From Polytrichum commune (Eukaryota > Streptophyta > Polytrichopsida > Polytrichales > Polytrichaceae), in NCBI GenBank assembly GCA_950295325.1, contig OX485809.1, positions 14,634,001 to 14,694,000 on the forward strand: 60,000 bases of DNA, written 5' to 3'. The position numbers were made by a program, and so were the translations under genes. The notes beneath the pieces are model-generated. The model saw only the letters and a list, made by a program, of their open reading frames with translations, made no database searches and had not been told where the DNA came from. This document shows positions 31,618 to 42,993 of this stretch, piece after piece; position 1 is the stretch's first letter, and each line of letters opens with the position of its first letter.

Positions 31618-32429
31618 CCATTTCATTCCATAAAATTGTACATGCTAGGTACCACATTGATATGCCCATGAGTTAAATGGCGACTTCTCTGGCAACCCAC
31701 AAACGTACATGGCAGCACTTCAAATAGACTTGATTGAAAGCCAACCGTAACTACGAGCTCAAACACGTGTGTATAAGCTTCAAAAAATCCTCGCTGCAGG
31801 TAGTCCTATTCACCTTCACAACGCTTGCAAGTGCTAGATTTAACACACGATTCAGGACGTCACCTTCACATCTCCGTCATCCTGCTCTTCTCATGTATGG
31901 CAGCATTTTAAAGAGACTTGATTGAAAGCCGGCCATAATTACGAGCTCAAACACATGTGTATAAGCTTCAAAAAATCCTCCCTGCAGGTAGCCCATCTCA
32001 TTCCAAAAAATTGTACATGCTAGGTTTCACATTGATATGCCCAACTTAAGTTAAATCGCAACTTCTCTGGTGACCCACAAACATATACGGCTGCACTTTA
32101 AATAGTCTCAATTGAAAGCCAACCGTAATTACGAGCTCAAACACGTGTATAAGCTTCAAAAAATCCTCCCAGCAGGTAGCCCTATTCACCCTTCACAGTG
32201 CCTGCAAGTGTAAGATTTAACACACGATTTCAAGCATCGCCTTCACGCCTCCATCATCCTGCTCTTTTCACATACAGCAGCATTTTAAATAGACTTGATT
32301 GAAAGCTGGCTGTAATTCCGAGCTCAAACACATGTGTATGAACTTCAAAAAATCCTCCCTGCAGGTAGCATTCTCCCTTCACAACACTTGCAAGTGTAAG
32401 ATGCAGCACAAAATTTTCGTACATCATCT
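31618..32429. repeat. Higher-order tandem array in the SPPL1 3' region, including decayed copies of its coding tail
   Basis: Core words (ATTGAAAGCC, ACGAGCTCAAACAC, AAGCTTCAAAAAATCCTCC, GCAGGTAGC) recur four times, with CTTCAAAAAATCC at 31778, 31966, 32154 and 32343: a 188-189 bp period. Two spacer types alternate. One, seen at 31618 and 31988, has ATTCCA.AAAATTGTACATGC. The other, seen at about 31805 and 32186, has CCATCATCCTGCTCTTTTCA, which corresponds to the real SPPL1 stop region at 32430-32460. So the true unit is a dimer of about 377 bp. Confidence 0.85.
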
Positions 32430-32546
32430 TCACAGCTCCATCATCTTGCTCCTCTCAATCACAATGGGCCTTGAACCACCCCAAAGCTCAGTCAGTTCAC
32501 CTCGCCTCCATGCTGGAAATATGATTGATCCCAACACAGAGGGCAC
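32430..32546 (-). CDS. SPPL1: SPPL1 exon 3 (C-terminus and stop)
   Basis: 38 codons plus TGA: VPSVLGSIIFPAWRRGELTE, LWGGSRPIVIERSKMMEL. Acceptor CTTGATCAG|GTG. The VPS.LG..I.PAWRR..L.ELW pattern is the normal SPPL1 C-terminus. Confidence 0.93.
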   Translation of the reverse strand: MPSVLGSIIFPAWRRGELTELWGGSRPIVIERSKMMEL

Positions 32547-34793
32547 CTGATCAAGAACCATTGACAAATGTTAGAAGGAATTGCATAATGTGGGAGTTTA
32601 GCTGTTCATAACCGACATCAGGTGCACATAATCAACAAGTTCAGATCCAAAAATGCAGTACTACACCTATCATTTCAATCAGTGTGGATTGCCATTTGGT
32701 GTTACATTGTGCTGTAAGTGTTTACTGAGGATGCCATTTTTTACTTGTACAACACAAATTGATAGTATTGTGCGCTTTACAGAACATAACAAACTTAGAT
32801 GTTGCAAAATTACAGCCTCTGCAAGAAGTCACAGCAAGTTGTGATTTCAAATGGTTCTCCACACTAAATGAAATAACCTTCCATATACTATCAAGAGGAA
32901 CCTGCAAGCTAAACTAGGATTGTCCCAAAAAGGTTTCCAATTTCGTGAAGATGGATATCTTGAATGTTCTTCAGGTGATGCAAAGCAAGTCATGCCCTGT
33001 ATATTGAGCAGATGTTATGTAGGACAGGTGTGTTACAGAAGAGATAAAGCACCTTGTAGGAGATCCGACATACTTGCAACCTTGTATGTTTTAGAACAGA
33101 ATCACACCACCATCATTGAAGACCAAGGGACAAAATGATTCTCTCCAGATGAACAGAAAATATAACATCTTTGTTACTTAGTCGATGTTGTGCAGTACAT
33201 GGTCTGCGGCAACCATAGATATGATGTGCTCTAAACTGAGAAATAGAAGTGAGACAGCTGTAGAGTAAGTAGTTCACCAGGAAGAGGAGCGCAGGTTGAG
33301 CTGCTTGCCAAAGCGCACCTACAACAAGAGCTGCAGTCACGCCAACAAGAAAGCCACATCCACCAAACTGGATGTACTTTATTCCTTTCATAAATGTGCC
33401 CTCGTTATCAGGATCCCTGCCTCTGCGATGATCATAGCAAAGAACCAATGAAAGGACCATCCCTGGAATTGCCTGTAACAACATGAAACATCATCTCAGG
33501 TGTGAGGCAAGAATTTCATCCCTCTCGTGTTTCGGGTCTCTAGTTTGCTTCCAGATGTTCCTTCCCAATGATACAATGTTAGTCTACTTTCATAGTCTCC
33601 AACAGACCTGACAAGTGAAAATTCACTGGAAAGACAGATCGACCATAAGATTGGAGGTGCAATGATCAATCAATGCGCAGCCACAAATTTCACCAGGCAA
33701 GAACTTGATAATCGCATTCGACCAAAACGCCACTTAACTGAAAAATTGAAATACGCAGCATATCCAGTATGATGAAGACTACAGTGAAGGAATCTGCTCC
33801 AAAACTGATGCAAGCATTGTGTAGTAAAGGTTCCATCTGCCTTGAAGAGCCAACCTTTTGGCACTTGAACTAAGAGGACCATTTCATCGACATTGCAACC
33901 CAGAGTCAGAGAGATGACATCTATCCTTCTTTTAGGTTTTACTGTTTGAATAAGCTTTGAATGAGAAAACATACCATGTCTCCGAGCCCAAGCATCATGG
34001 GGCGCAGATTAGCGCCTGATACATACCCCCATTGCAGATCGCGAGGGAAAATTAGCTTATAGGGAAGGTCCAGTTTCTTGACAATAACCTGAGAAAGGTT
34101 TTGGAGGTTAAAGGTGTTGGTAATTGTGTGGAAAGGATTGGTGGTTTGTCGAGTTGCCACCTCCACCATAACATTCGAGCCGAATATCAGCTGAGAGAAA
34201 TACACCCAGAAGACGTCGTACACAAGTAAGCACATCAGGAGAATGACACAGATCCGGATGTTAGGCAGCCGGATATAGCTAACCAAGCCGACAACGAGAG
34301 AAACCCCCAGCACATTGTTCAACAGCCAGTGGCCTGTAACAAGCCAACATGCCACCACTCCTATGCACCCCAATACCAACAATCCCTGGGATCGGGTCCA
34401 AAGGCCCCATATCTCAGAATCCACGAGCACAGGGTCTACAGACCGAAATCTCGTAATCAGAGCAGAAAGGTATGGTGCAACGGTAAATGCCAGAGACAGA
34501 GTTGACATCACCGAGGCAATGGCCAGTATGAAGAGTGAGACTGATGAAAACAAGTAGAACATGATCATAAGTGAACAGGAACATGCTATCGGGACTAACA
34601 ATGCCTGTGAGCTACTTAATGTGACAATAATAGGTGCCACTGGTCCACCATGATTATACTCTTCTCGATTCCTATCAGCTTCCTTCTCAAATGCCAAAGC
34701 CCGATATGCCGCAAGTAACACCCCACCAAGTGAAGTCGACACCAATGCCAGGTTTGCAGGCTCAATTAGCACCCTTAGCCTCCACAACTCCAT
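32430..34793 (-). CDS. SPPL1: Signal-peptide-peptidase-like intramembrane aspartyl protease (SPPL1 clade), complete
   Basis: Intramembrane protease that cuts transmembrane helices of type II membrane proteins. Plant SPPL1/2 group with animal SPPL3 and are thought to act in endomembranes. Exons: 34793-33975, 33472-33278, 32546-32430 (minus), all GT-AG and phase 0; 376 codons, close to the ~370 of the family. Catalytic YD is at residues 192-193 (LLVYDVFWVYFS), GLGD at 269-272 at the very end of exon 1, PAL at 333-335 (AAQPALLFL) at the end of exon 2. Exon 3 encodes VPSVLGSIIFPAWRRGELTE and ends KMMEL. Multiple membrane helices and no long N-terminal lumenal domain, unlike SPPL2/4-type proteins. 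ATG 34793 is the first in-frame ATG after a TGA about 40 bp upstream. Orthology to SPPL1 rather than SPPL2 is inferred. Confidence 0.96.
32547..33277 (-). other. SPPL1 intron 2
   Basis: 731-bp GT-AG intron; nothing else recognised. Confidence 0.85.
33278..33472 (-). CDS. SPPL1: SPPL1 exon 2 (PAL motif)
   Basis: 65 codons from AIPGMVLSLVLCYDHRRGRD to QAAQPALLFL. Acceptor GTTACAG|GCA, donor CTG|GTGAAC. Reading on without splicing would give 58 unrelated residues to a TGA at 33113, so the splice is preferred. Confidence 0.94.
33473..33974 (-). other. SPPL1 intron 1
   Basis: 502-bp GT-AG intron; nothing else recognised. Confidence 0.85.
33975..34793 (-). CDS. SPPL1: SPPL1 exon 1 (YD and GLGD motifs)
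   Basis: 273 codons from MELWRLRVLIEPANL to MMLGLGDM. Donor ATG|GTATGT. Contains SSSQALLVPIACSCSLMIMF, GHWLLNNVLGVSL, RLPNIRICVILL and the catalytic YD. Confidence 0.96.
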
Positions 34794-35670
34794 TTCGCTG
34801 AAACCTCTCTGCTTTACGGCCAACCGCCCTCAACAAACCATCGCTTAAACTAAAGTCGAGACCACATGCCCATCTCCGTATGTATGCCGATGGTCGGGTC
34901 ATATGATTGTGACATGTGTACTATACTATGTCCATGTATGATGGAACATAGATTTCAAATCTACTCCAAGGTGGACTAATTAAGCCGGCTTGAATGTACA
35001 CTGTCATTGGTTTGCTTGCTTCCATCGACGTATCTCCTCATGTAGATGTTAATATATGTTGGCAGGCAAATCCAAGTGAGCGACATGAGAGTTGAAGCTT
35101 AGTAATTAAGTAGCAGACTACAGACTCCTCCTACCCTTGGGAAAGAATTCTCGTACTTGACCTAATTGAGTACACGAAACCTGGATGCACTAATACTCCA
35201 ATCTCCTCGCCACAACAATCCCAAGCTTTCATTTCTACCTGCTGACTACAAACTCCTCCGCCACTTCCAAATTCACAGATCGAATGACTTCCTCCCGCGC
35301 AAAGCACAACATCCTCATGTTTCCTGTAAACCCTACTCTCTGCGATTCGGAACCCAGCTGTACAGCAATAACACATCGGAATTCGCAGGTGAAGAAGAAG
35401 AGGAAACGCGATCAGCAGGAGGGTCTGCACAATCTGCGGCGAGAATTTCATTGCACAAAAAATCCTCGCCGGCTTTGGTGTTCGGAAGCGGTAGCATCTA
35501 CAACCAACCGAGGAAGACGACGGATGCTGACGAACGATGATGGAAGATAACGACTTCTGACGACACTGGCCGTTAGTTGGCGAACGGACCGAAGCATGGA
35601 CGGACGCAGACGAACGGCAACCACGCTCGACGGATCGCGACGACCGCAGACGCCCGCCAACGTCCGTCAA
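34794..35670 (-). promoter_or_regulatory. Probable SPPL1 promoter/leader region, CpG-rich at 35480-35670
   Basis: Upstream flank of SPPL1. 35480-35670 is unusually rich in CG steps (GACGAACG, CGACGACCGC) for this AT-rich window, as seen near plant transcription starts. The transcription start and any leader intron cannot be placed from sequence alone. Confidence 0.4.
35131..35451 (-). CDS. Hypothetical 106-aa Cys-rich reading frame, leader ORF or small secreted protein
   Basis: Starts MKFSPQIVQTLLLIAFPLLL, a signal-peptide-like N-terminus, and carries eight Cys (CYCC, C, C, C, CC) in about 55 residues, ending ILSQG. I do not recognise the family. It lies about 340 bp upstream of the SPPL1 start on the same strand, so it may be an upstream ORF of SPPL1, an independent gene, or chance. 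A 124-codon frame runs antisense over it. Confidence 0.25.
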   Translation of the reverse strand: MKFSPQIVQTLLLIAFPLLLHLRIPMCYCCTAGFRIAESRVYRKHEDVVLCAGGSHSICEFGSGGGVCSQQVEMKAWDCCGEEIGVLVHPGFVYSIRSSTRILSQG

Positions 35671-35794
35671 CCGTATAAATCATCCTCCTATGCAAATGTG
35701 GTACCACAGGCATGCCTGAGTCAGCTAACTTTAGACCATTATTTCACCATATTATTTACTATGTTTGTTTTGCCGCTGACATGTCATGGTACTA

Positions 35795-35997
35795 CACTAA
35801 AATATTGAATTTAAAATCACTTTCTGTTTTGAATTACAAAATGCTATAACTACGTACTCTACAAAGGTCAAAATGGTTGTTTAGACATTATAGAACATTT
35901 AACATATTTACTTGGTAAAAAAACTACATCGATAGTCAAAAGATAATGGCATTGTGTAACTCCAAATAGCAAGGGACACTAAATACAATGTTTAGTG
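35795..35997 (+). mobile_element. Type-B TA-flanked MITE, copy B1
   Basis: 203-bp body, ends CACTAAAATATTGAATTTAA and ..ACAATGTTTAGTG between TAs. Near both ends AATTACA/TGTAACTCC words form subterminal inverted repeats. Inside: TAGACATTATAGAACATTTA, the reverse complement of the GTTCTATAATGTCCAAAC landmark of the family. Confidence 0.8.
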
Positions 35998-36002
35998 TAG
36001 TA

Positions 36003-38350
36003 CATTGTGTGATGGGGGCCGGACATGCACTTGGTCTACGAGTCTTGGTTGTCCTTTGAATGAACAAGGGTTTAGGGTTTAGGGTTGTTGTTTTAGTAAT
36101 GGACGGAGCTAAATCTCTGCAAGTGTTGCGGTTGTATGTAAGATTTAAGGATGACCTAGTTATCTATTGTTTCATTGGGACACTTCTTTCCCAAATTTGA
36201 ACTATGTCCTTTCATGAGAACCCAATATTAAATACTATTCGCCATTTTATTATCAACAATCGACATAACACTTTGAAAACATGGGACACGGACTACTAAA
36301 CACTATGCCGGTTTAAAATATGACTAAGTTATTCTATGCAAAGATTTGGTCATGTGGATTCAACTCTTTTGAGATCGACAAGTTTTGGAAATGCCATTCG
36401 ATTGGTTGTTCCAAGGTTCGGATTCCACCCATTACTCTATTTATAAACCAAATGGTTCCATTTGAAATTTCCAAAGGGAAAAAGGAGTCTATTTGTGAAT
36501 TATACGGTCAAAAATGGTTGTCCTTCTCCGAGAGGACGAACATATGAGTCGTGTACATACATAAGGTATGTGGGTGTTATTTGGTTTGTTTTTTATGTTC
36601 TCCAACTTCCATTGATTAGATTTACACAATCAAATTCATGTTGTATTAGCAAATATTGTATGTAATGAAACATCTGCAAAACATCATATTGAAAATCATC
36701 CCTTCCTTCATTTAGCTATGATTAACATAAGTGCATGTTTGTTGATTTATTAACTGGATAGACATGTCCTCCTAATGGTATTCACTATTGAGTGTAGAGT
36801 AGTTACGAATGTTTGAAGACACATTCCAATCTCTTTTCAACATGTGTCTTTATGATGTTTGCTCTTTGATCCTCACCAAACCACATACCAATCAAATATA
36901 GGAGTCTGATTAAGAAACCAAACCACTTAAAGACCCATTCACCTTGTATTCGACATTTTTAAAGAAAATCTTAGAATTTGAAGGTTCATCGATGTCTCAT
37001 ATGAACTTTAGACCACTTGTGCTATTGGGGTTGTAACATGGAGAGAGAGCAGAAAACTTGCCAAGTGGTCAACTGCCTCATGTGCTTTGGCATTGGCCTA
37101 TCGGCCTTCCGTCTAAAAAAAACATTAATTTTTTTTTAAAAGAAAGAGAGAGAAGCCTTAAGTAAAGTGGCCATGTGACCTGCGTAATTACTTTCAAACT
37201 TCAATATGGGGATCGTGTGGTCTTAAAATTTTCTTCTTTTTTCTCAGCATATGTGATTTGCACAACAAATGACAACAAGGACTAATAGTATCCTACAAAA
37301 TTACTTATAAAGCCACGTAACATGTTTTTTAATGTGGATTAAAAAGTCTCAGGCTTCCATCAAGACAATTCAAATGTATAAATAAAGGTGAAAGACTACC
37401 ACATAGAATCAAACCCTTGATTTCATGGATTCAACCATTGGGTTCAAGTACTTGTTTCTCATCTAAGGAAGAGGGTGCTTTAAACCAACACTTTGAGTTA
37501 TTGCACATACAGATGGCTATGTGGTCGACATTAAAAATATATGCTTTTATTAGCCTTTAGGCTAAATATTGGTATTAAAACAATAATAAACATGTGTAGT
37601 CTCGATTGAATATTTGATGAATATTCAAAGTCAAAACCACTACACTAAATCACCCTACCCTTCTCAACATTAATTTTCATTTTTTTGATAATCAATAGTA
37701 GAAGATATGCTGGAAGATATGATGGAATTCTCCTTTTATCATTGTTAATTTTTTTCCAAATCCTTACTAACACTAAATTCAAACATGTAACTTCCACATA
37801 TTACCATAGTTGACATTTGGTGTTTGAGTTTACATTTAATGTTACTTACATTCATATGGTTATTTATATTTAGTGTATGCGTTCATATTTAGTGTATCAA
37901 ACCGATCCTTAGGCCATGTGTATGACGATCTTGCATATGATGAGAACCTCCGCTTTCATTGCCTAGAACCAACACTAGACCCAAGCCCAATGTGTCACCT
38001 CCATGATCGCACCTCGTACAATTGTAGAATCGTCCCCTTGTTGTCTAGAACCGACCCCTTTGCTGCCCAAGAACGACCCACTTGGGTTTGTGGGCTTATA
38101 CTGCCTCCCCCCCCCCCCTGCGCGTGTGGTGAATAGAATAGGCATTGTCAAGCCACAATGGCACACGAACCCATCACTCCGTGGGCCTGGGCACTCCCTT
38201 TCCTTTGGAATGGGGTGTTGGTACCAACACCTAAGTTTAAGGACGTCACGGTCCCAAGATAATGTGGTCTTCCCATTGGCTCCCGATCATTATGTGAGCA
38301 CTCAATGTAAACACTCAATGGTGATTTTGTAAACACTCAATGGTAAGGAA
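36003..38350. other. No gene recognised; decayed repeats
   Basis: Telomere-type (TTTAGGG)2-3 at 36068-36085. 36550-36670 is an inverted relative of 54690-54810 (AAGGTATGTGGGTGTTATT..). Poly-C of about 10 at 38107-38117. Open frames are under 110 codons and unrecognised. Confidence 0.5.
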
Positions 38351-38353
38351 GTA

Positions 38354-39300
38354 CATTAAATATCGTATTTAGTGTCAATTACTGTTTGGAATTACATATT
38401 GTTCTCCCTCTTTAGTATGACACGTTTGGGAAACACAACAAAATCATATTATTGAGGTGTCGTCTTCTCATTAATATGAAAAATGGCGTAAAGTTGTCGT
38501 ATTATCAAGGGAATACAAAAATATAAGTAACACGAGCTTAAAATATATATACAACAAGTTTAAGCAATATAGATGGTATGAAATAATAACTTATAATTCC
38601 AAACAAATACAAATATTCTCAAGAACTCTTGAAATAGGAGTCCAAAGATCTTTGGTGTGGCCTACCCAAGTTAGCAACTGTCATCTTATCTAAATTCCCT
38701 ACTAACTTTTGAAAACTATTCATTTCATTAACACCAAAATATATAGATTTCTCTAATAAGAAACTAGACAACAATGATGCATGACGTTTAGCAACATACT
38801 AGGCATGAGGCCACTCTAACCCTAACCATGTCCATTTTGCACTAGTAACCCTAGTTCTCATTAAATTCCCAGTGGTAAGCGAAGTTCCCAAGTAGTTCCC
38901 AAGTGAAAATGGATGTATTTTAGATGTACATAACATAGATGAAAGGAATTTATGCATCAACTACCTCTTTAATATGACAAAACGGAGATTCTAAATGTTG
39001 AATTATCGAGTATTGTAGTCATGTAAAAGAGGGAGTTTTGAACTAAAAAGTTTGGTTGCGCAAAAATGTGTCGTAATATCGAGGGTATTGTGTAAACAAG
39101 TGTCATATTAGCGAGGTTAGACTATAGTGTTGTGTCTTTTTGTAGTATTGACGTAATCTTTTACCAAGTAAAGTTGTTAATGTTCAATTATGTCCAATCA
39201 ACCAATTTGACATTTGTTGGTAAAGTATGAGATATACATTAAACATACATTAACATTGCAAAATCCCAGTTAGTAAGTGAGACTAATACAATATTTAGAA
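38354..39300 (+). mobile_element. Type-B MITE copy split by pogo-like element P2
   Basis: The left part 38354-38396 (CATTAAATATCGTATTTAGT..GGAATTACA) and right part 39127-39300 (TTTTACCAAGTAAAGTTGTT .. ATATTTAGAA) match neighbouring parts of the type-B consensus; P2 lies between, at a TA. Confidence 0.75.
38399..39124 (+). mobile_element. Pogo-like non-autonomous element P2
   Basis: 726 bp, colinear with P1 (14831-15601): GTATGACACGTTTGGGAAAC, TCTCATTAATATGA, AGCAATATAGATGGTATGAA, GGAGTCCAAAGATCT, TGCATGACGTTTAGCA, AAAAATGTGTC and AGCGAGGTTAGACTA. Flanked by TA. Confidence 0.82.
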
Positions 39301-39829
39301 TACGGACGCCCATTATCGATCACTTAAGAGATTATGAACAATATCTTGAAAAATATAAGGTGGTGCAAACTTTTCCCTTGTAGGAACAGATAAATTAAGA
39401 GGATTGCAACTTTTTGGTTATTATATTCCTTAAATTGAAATTATTTTGGATTTTTGAAGCCAAAAGTTGGCCCAAACATATTACCAATGTCTACAGTCTG
39501 CCACAACTTCTCATTTAAACCACTCATTGAAACCACTTGTTCCTCCTCTTGCTTTAGCACTTAGAACCATGACATGTGTCATGACACTATTGGTTTTGAC
39601 ATGGTTGAAATTCATTCCTAGCCGGAATGAAATGCAATCCTAGCCTTATCGAACTTATGGTACCATGTAGATTGGTAATGGGGTCATGATCAAGAATAGG
39701 CGCCTCTACTATAGTGTAGTGGCAAGGCTATGAGATCCCCATGGTGTGTTCATGACACCTCTACCACAAATAGGTCCATGTCACACTTGTTCTTTGTGGC
39801 GTCATTGGTTTGTCTTCGATAATATCTAA
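39301..39829. other. Unassigned
   Basis: No feature recognised. Confidence 0.4.
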
Positions 39830-40640
39830 GGTTGAGGCATCTATAATTGATGATATAAGAGAGTTTGCATATGTTTAGGAAGAGTAATAGCAGGGAATTG
39901 TTTTTTTCTTGCGAAGAGAAAAGATTTTAAGGAGAATGCATTCATTTTTCAATAAAAATCATGAATATGCAAATTGCTACAATTTTGAATCATACATTTT
40001 AGGGTTAAACACAAGTCGATTTATAGGTTAACCCATAACTGCTCATCTCAATGCTACTCCTTGCCTACAACAATTATCAAAACTCTTATGAAGGTAATCA
40101 ATCGCAAGCCACCGCCACATAACCCAATTTTTTGTTTGCCTACAAATTATAGATCTCATCTATGTTGGCATTGAATGACCTCGGTGAGTAGTAAAATGGA
40201 CATGATCAACCGTGGATGTCTTGACCTTAGTTATCATGTTAGGAATGCTATCATGCTAGTTCGTGGAGGTGATTACGTACTAAGATATGTGGCCCTGTTT
40301 TTGCCACTTCCAACCCAAAAAGCATTCACAAGTGTTAGATCATGTAGGGAATTGCCTCATTCAATTAGCAATTATGGATCACAAGGATCGTCATTTCAAG
40401 TTTTTGAACATAATAAAATCAACAACAAATAAAATCCAAAACCAAAAATTTGCATGCTCTTTTAGTTTCACATAGACCCTTCCCATTGGGTTTAATGTTG
40501 GGCCTAAAATAATGTCTATATTTTGAACACATAGTCCAATCTCATTGTAACACATGTGTATATTGTTGTTAACTAGAAGCCTTGCCATATATCAGTTAAA
40601 TATGGGCGTCCCAATAAGAAGAGTGAACGTAAGGTCTCCC
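39830..40640. repeat. Dispersed repeat M, copy 2
   Basis: 39830-40200 matches 29397-29770; 40280-40640 weakly matches 27775-28120. The two parts are adjacent here but separated and in the other order at 27.8-29.8 kb. Confidence 0.6.
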
Positions 40641-41960
40641 TACCTTGCATGAAGATAATGGTGCTTTGTTTTAAGTATAAGGTCATATCACACACATACA
40701 CAAATTGGTGAACTCGATTTTCACCCACTAGATCTAATTCTCTACAAAGAGTTATGCACCAACATGGTGAAGGATCTAGTAACTAACACTACGTGAAATT
40801 GGCATATGTAGCTCCCGCCCGTTTTAAACTAGGTTTGCCCTATGTGTCAACCCATTTGCTATTGCTATCAATTTGTGGTACGTAACATCGCTTTGGACAA
40901 TTTTAAACATACAATAGTTACAAGTTGCAATGCCATAGTACATTTTTCGTAGGCATGGTTGCATTCCCAATAATCAAGGAGGAAAGAGGGGGAGAGGGAG
41001 AGAGAGAGAGAGCAGCTGTTGGCATGAACGAGGGACACTTCACGTGGATCACAGTCATGAGCTCATATGTGAACCCATGGTGGGTTTATTGAGCAAGACT
41101 ATGAGACAAGCGCTATTGCCTTTTGTCAGAGGTGGTCCATGTTAATAGTTGTAGGACAACTTCCTACTACAGGGAGAGTATCGACATCCCTTTCTTGTTG
41201 CATGCAACATGGTGGATTTGTCCTTCATTCGTGTAATAAACAACTATCATGATAAGTGGGTTGCAATTATAGCGACCTAAATGGTCCCAACTATTAGTGA
41301 TAAGGGTGGGCTACCAATGCCTATTCACATCGATTAAACAATTGTTTTGAAATAAGCATGTAACATAAAAGGTTTAAAATAAGTGTCACTAAGTTAACCA
41401 AATTTATCATAGATTTACATGAGAAATTAGTGTAGAGTGTTGTTTTGTTTGACATGTATTTATCGATTTGCGGAAGAAATTTGCCACATGGATAGATGTT
41501 TGGTCCGTATTTACTTGAGTCCCCTTTCAAAATATTATGTGAAATTATCTTGCCAAACATAACATTGGAAAGTTGGTGGGGGTGGGTCCTCTTTCTAGAA
41601 GGGGGAGGGCCTTAAATCAAGTTAACATATTCCATGCCTAGTTGTCATAACATTACTAATCTACACTTTATTAAGAATCATGTAAAGGATTTGAATTTCA
41701 CTAATATGCTACATGAATCAACCTAAGGCAACCAATGAAACTATGAATCCCAACATAAGGGAAGAAATTATCCACACTTGATACCTAGACCCCTCCGGAA
41801 CCCACAAACCGGAGGCTTGGATGTGAGTAATGTAATGAAGCAAAGTATACTTGCTAAGATGACCATAAACTACCAGTTAATAATGGAGAGGTACCTCACA
41901 CAAAAAGGAGTGGTCGGTGGCTCAACTCCTAGCCGTGAAATCTTCTCTCTACTTGACCAA
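40641..41960. other. No gene recognised
   Basis: (GA)n microsatellite at 40992-41011; otherwise only short frames. Confidence 0.45.
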
Positions 41961-41966
41961 AAACTA

Positions 41967-42357
41967 CACTAAACATGGTATTTAGTGTCATACGATAGGT
42001 TATGTCGCTATGGTAACTTTTTGGATGACACTTCTTATGAATAAGTGAACAACATTGTCATGGATGATTGATGAATGAGTCCATCCATTGGCCAAAGCCC
42101 TAGCTTCTCTTGTCAACAACTTGTGATGAAACATTATCATGGATGTTTGAAAGTTGAATGGAAAACCCACTTGGTAAGTGACAGTAATTGCAACACCTTA
42201 AATCTATAATCTCCCAATAAATTTACAAGCAATGACAAATAATGTTGGATTAACATTTTGTGTTGATGACACCATACAATTAGAATAAGAAATTACAATT
42301 ACAATTAGTATCGAGCAAGATGATTAGAATCGGTGACACTAAATATCATACTTAGTG
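41967..42357 (-). mobile_element. Type-A TA-flanked MITE, copy A3
   Basis: 391-bp body between TAs, reverse complement orientation to A1/A2. Starts CACTAAACATGGTATTTAGT and ends ATCATACTTAGTG. Shares GATGACACTTCTTATGAATA, GTGACAGTAATTGCAACA and AATTTACAAGCAATGACAAA. Confidence 0.87.
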
Positions 42358-42360
42358 TAG

Positions 42361-42990
42361 CAAGGTGGCCGAAGGACCTCTCCTTTGTTCCAAAAAGAGA
42401 ATAAGAAATGATTCTATTTCATTTTCATTTACAAACACAGGAATCTACGCCACTTCAAGGGAATATTATATTCAATAGGCCAGCTGCCAAAGTAATAACT
42501 CCCATACCGAGTTTCCAAGAATTAATCAACGGCCCCAAATTTGTTTGCATGGAATCTAAGTTAACTTAAGCCCCCGGCATGCTTTGTGATCAGATGTCGT
42601 CATTTGGAGGAGTTCCAAATTCCCAAACTCCCGCTCAAAATCGTGTGAGACTTGGAATCGGGATCTCAAACTCCCTATGCTAGTCAAACTAGCCTCATGA
42701 CTCCAAGTTACGTGCCCTAGCTAACCTAACCCTACTTTCTTCTTCCTTTTGCCCCATGACGAATTTTTTTCATCCTTTCCGAAGAGCAGCTATTCTATTC
42801 TAATCCGGATATAAGTAGAAATTATAATATTTCCGTGAAAATTCGACGCTCCTTGTGGATGAAATAGTCATAGGTATCACAAAATTTGGAGGAGATCGCC
42901 AACTTTTGGATGAATGTGTATAAATTGGATGAACATTTGTGAAGCCATCCATATGTGGCTTTTTGTCAATCCAATATGTAGTTGTAGTCA
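42361..42990. other. Unassigned
   Basis: No feature recognised. Confidence 0.4.
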
Positions 42991-42993
42991 ATC

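Noticed and set aside
33113-33277. Continuous extension of SPPL1 exon 2 as the normal C-terminus
   Set aside because: The extra 58 residues do not resemble the family, while splicing to 32546 gives the usual VPS.LG...PAWRR tail. Kept only as a possible retained-intron product.
34794-34823. Upstream start (TTG) for SPPL1
   Set aside because: ATG at 34793 is in a good context, matches the family N-terminus, and an in-frame TGA lies just upstream.
35166-35540. 124-codon plus-strand frame upstream of SPPL1
   Set aside because: Begins at a TTG, no similarity, antisense to the presumed SPPL1 leader.
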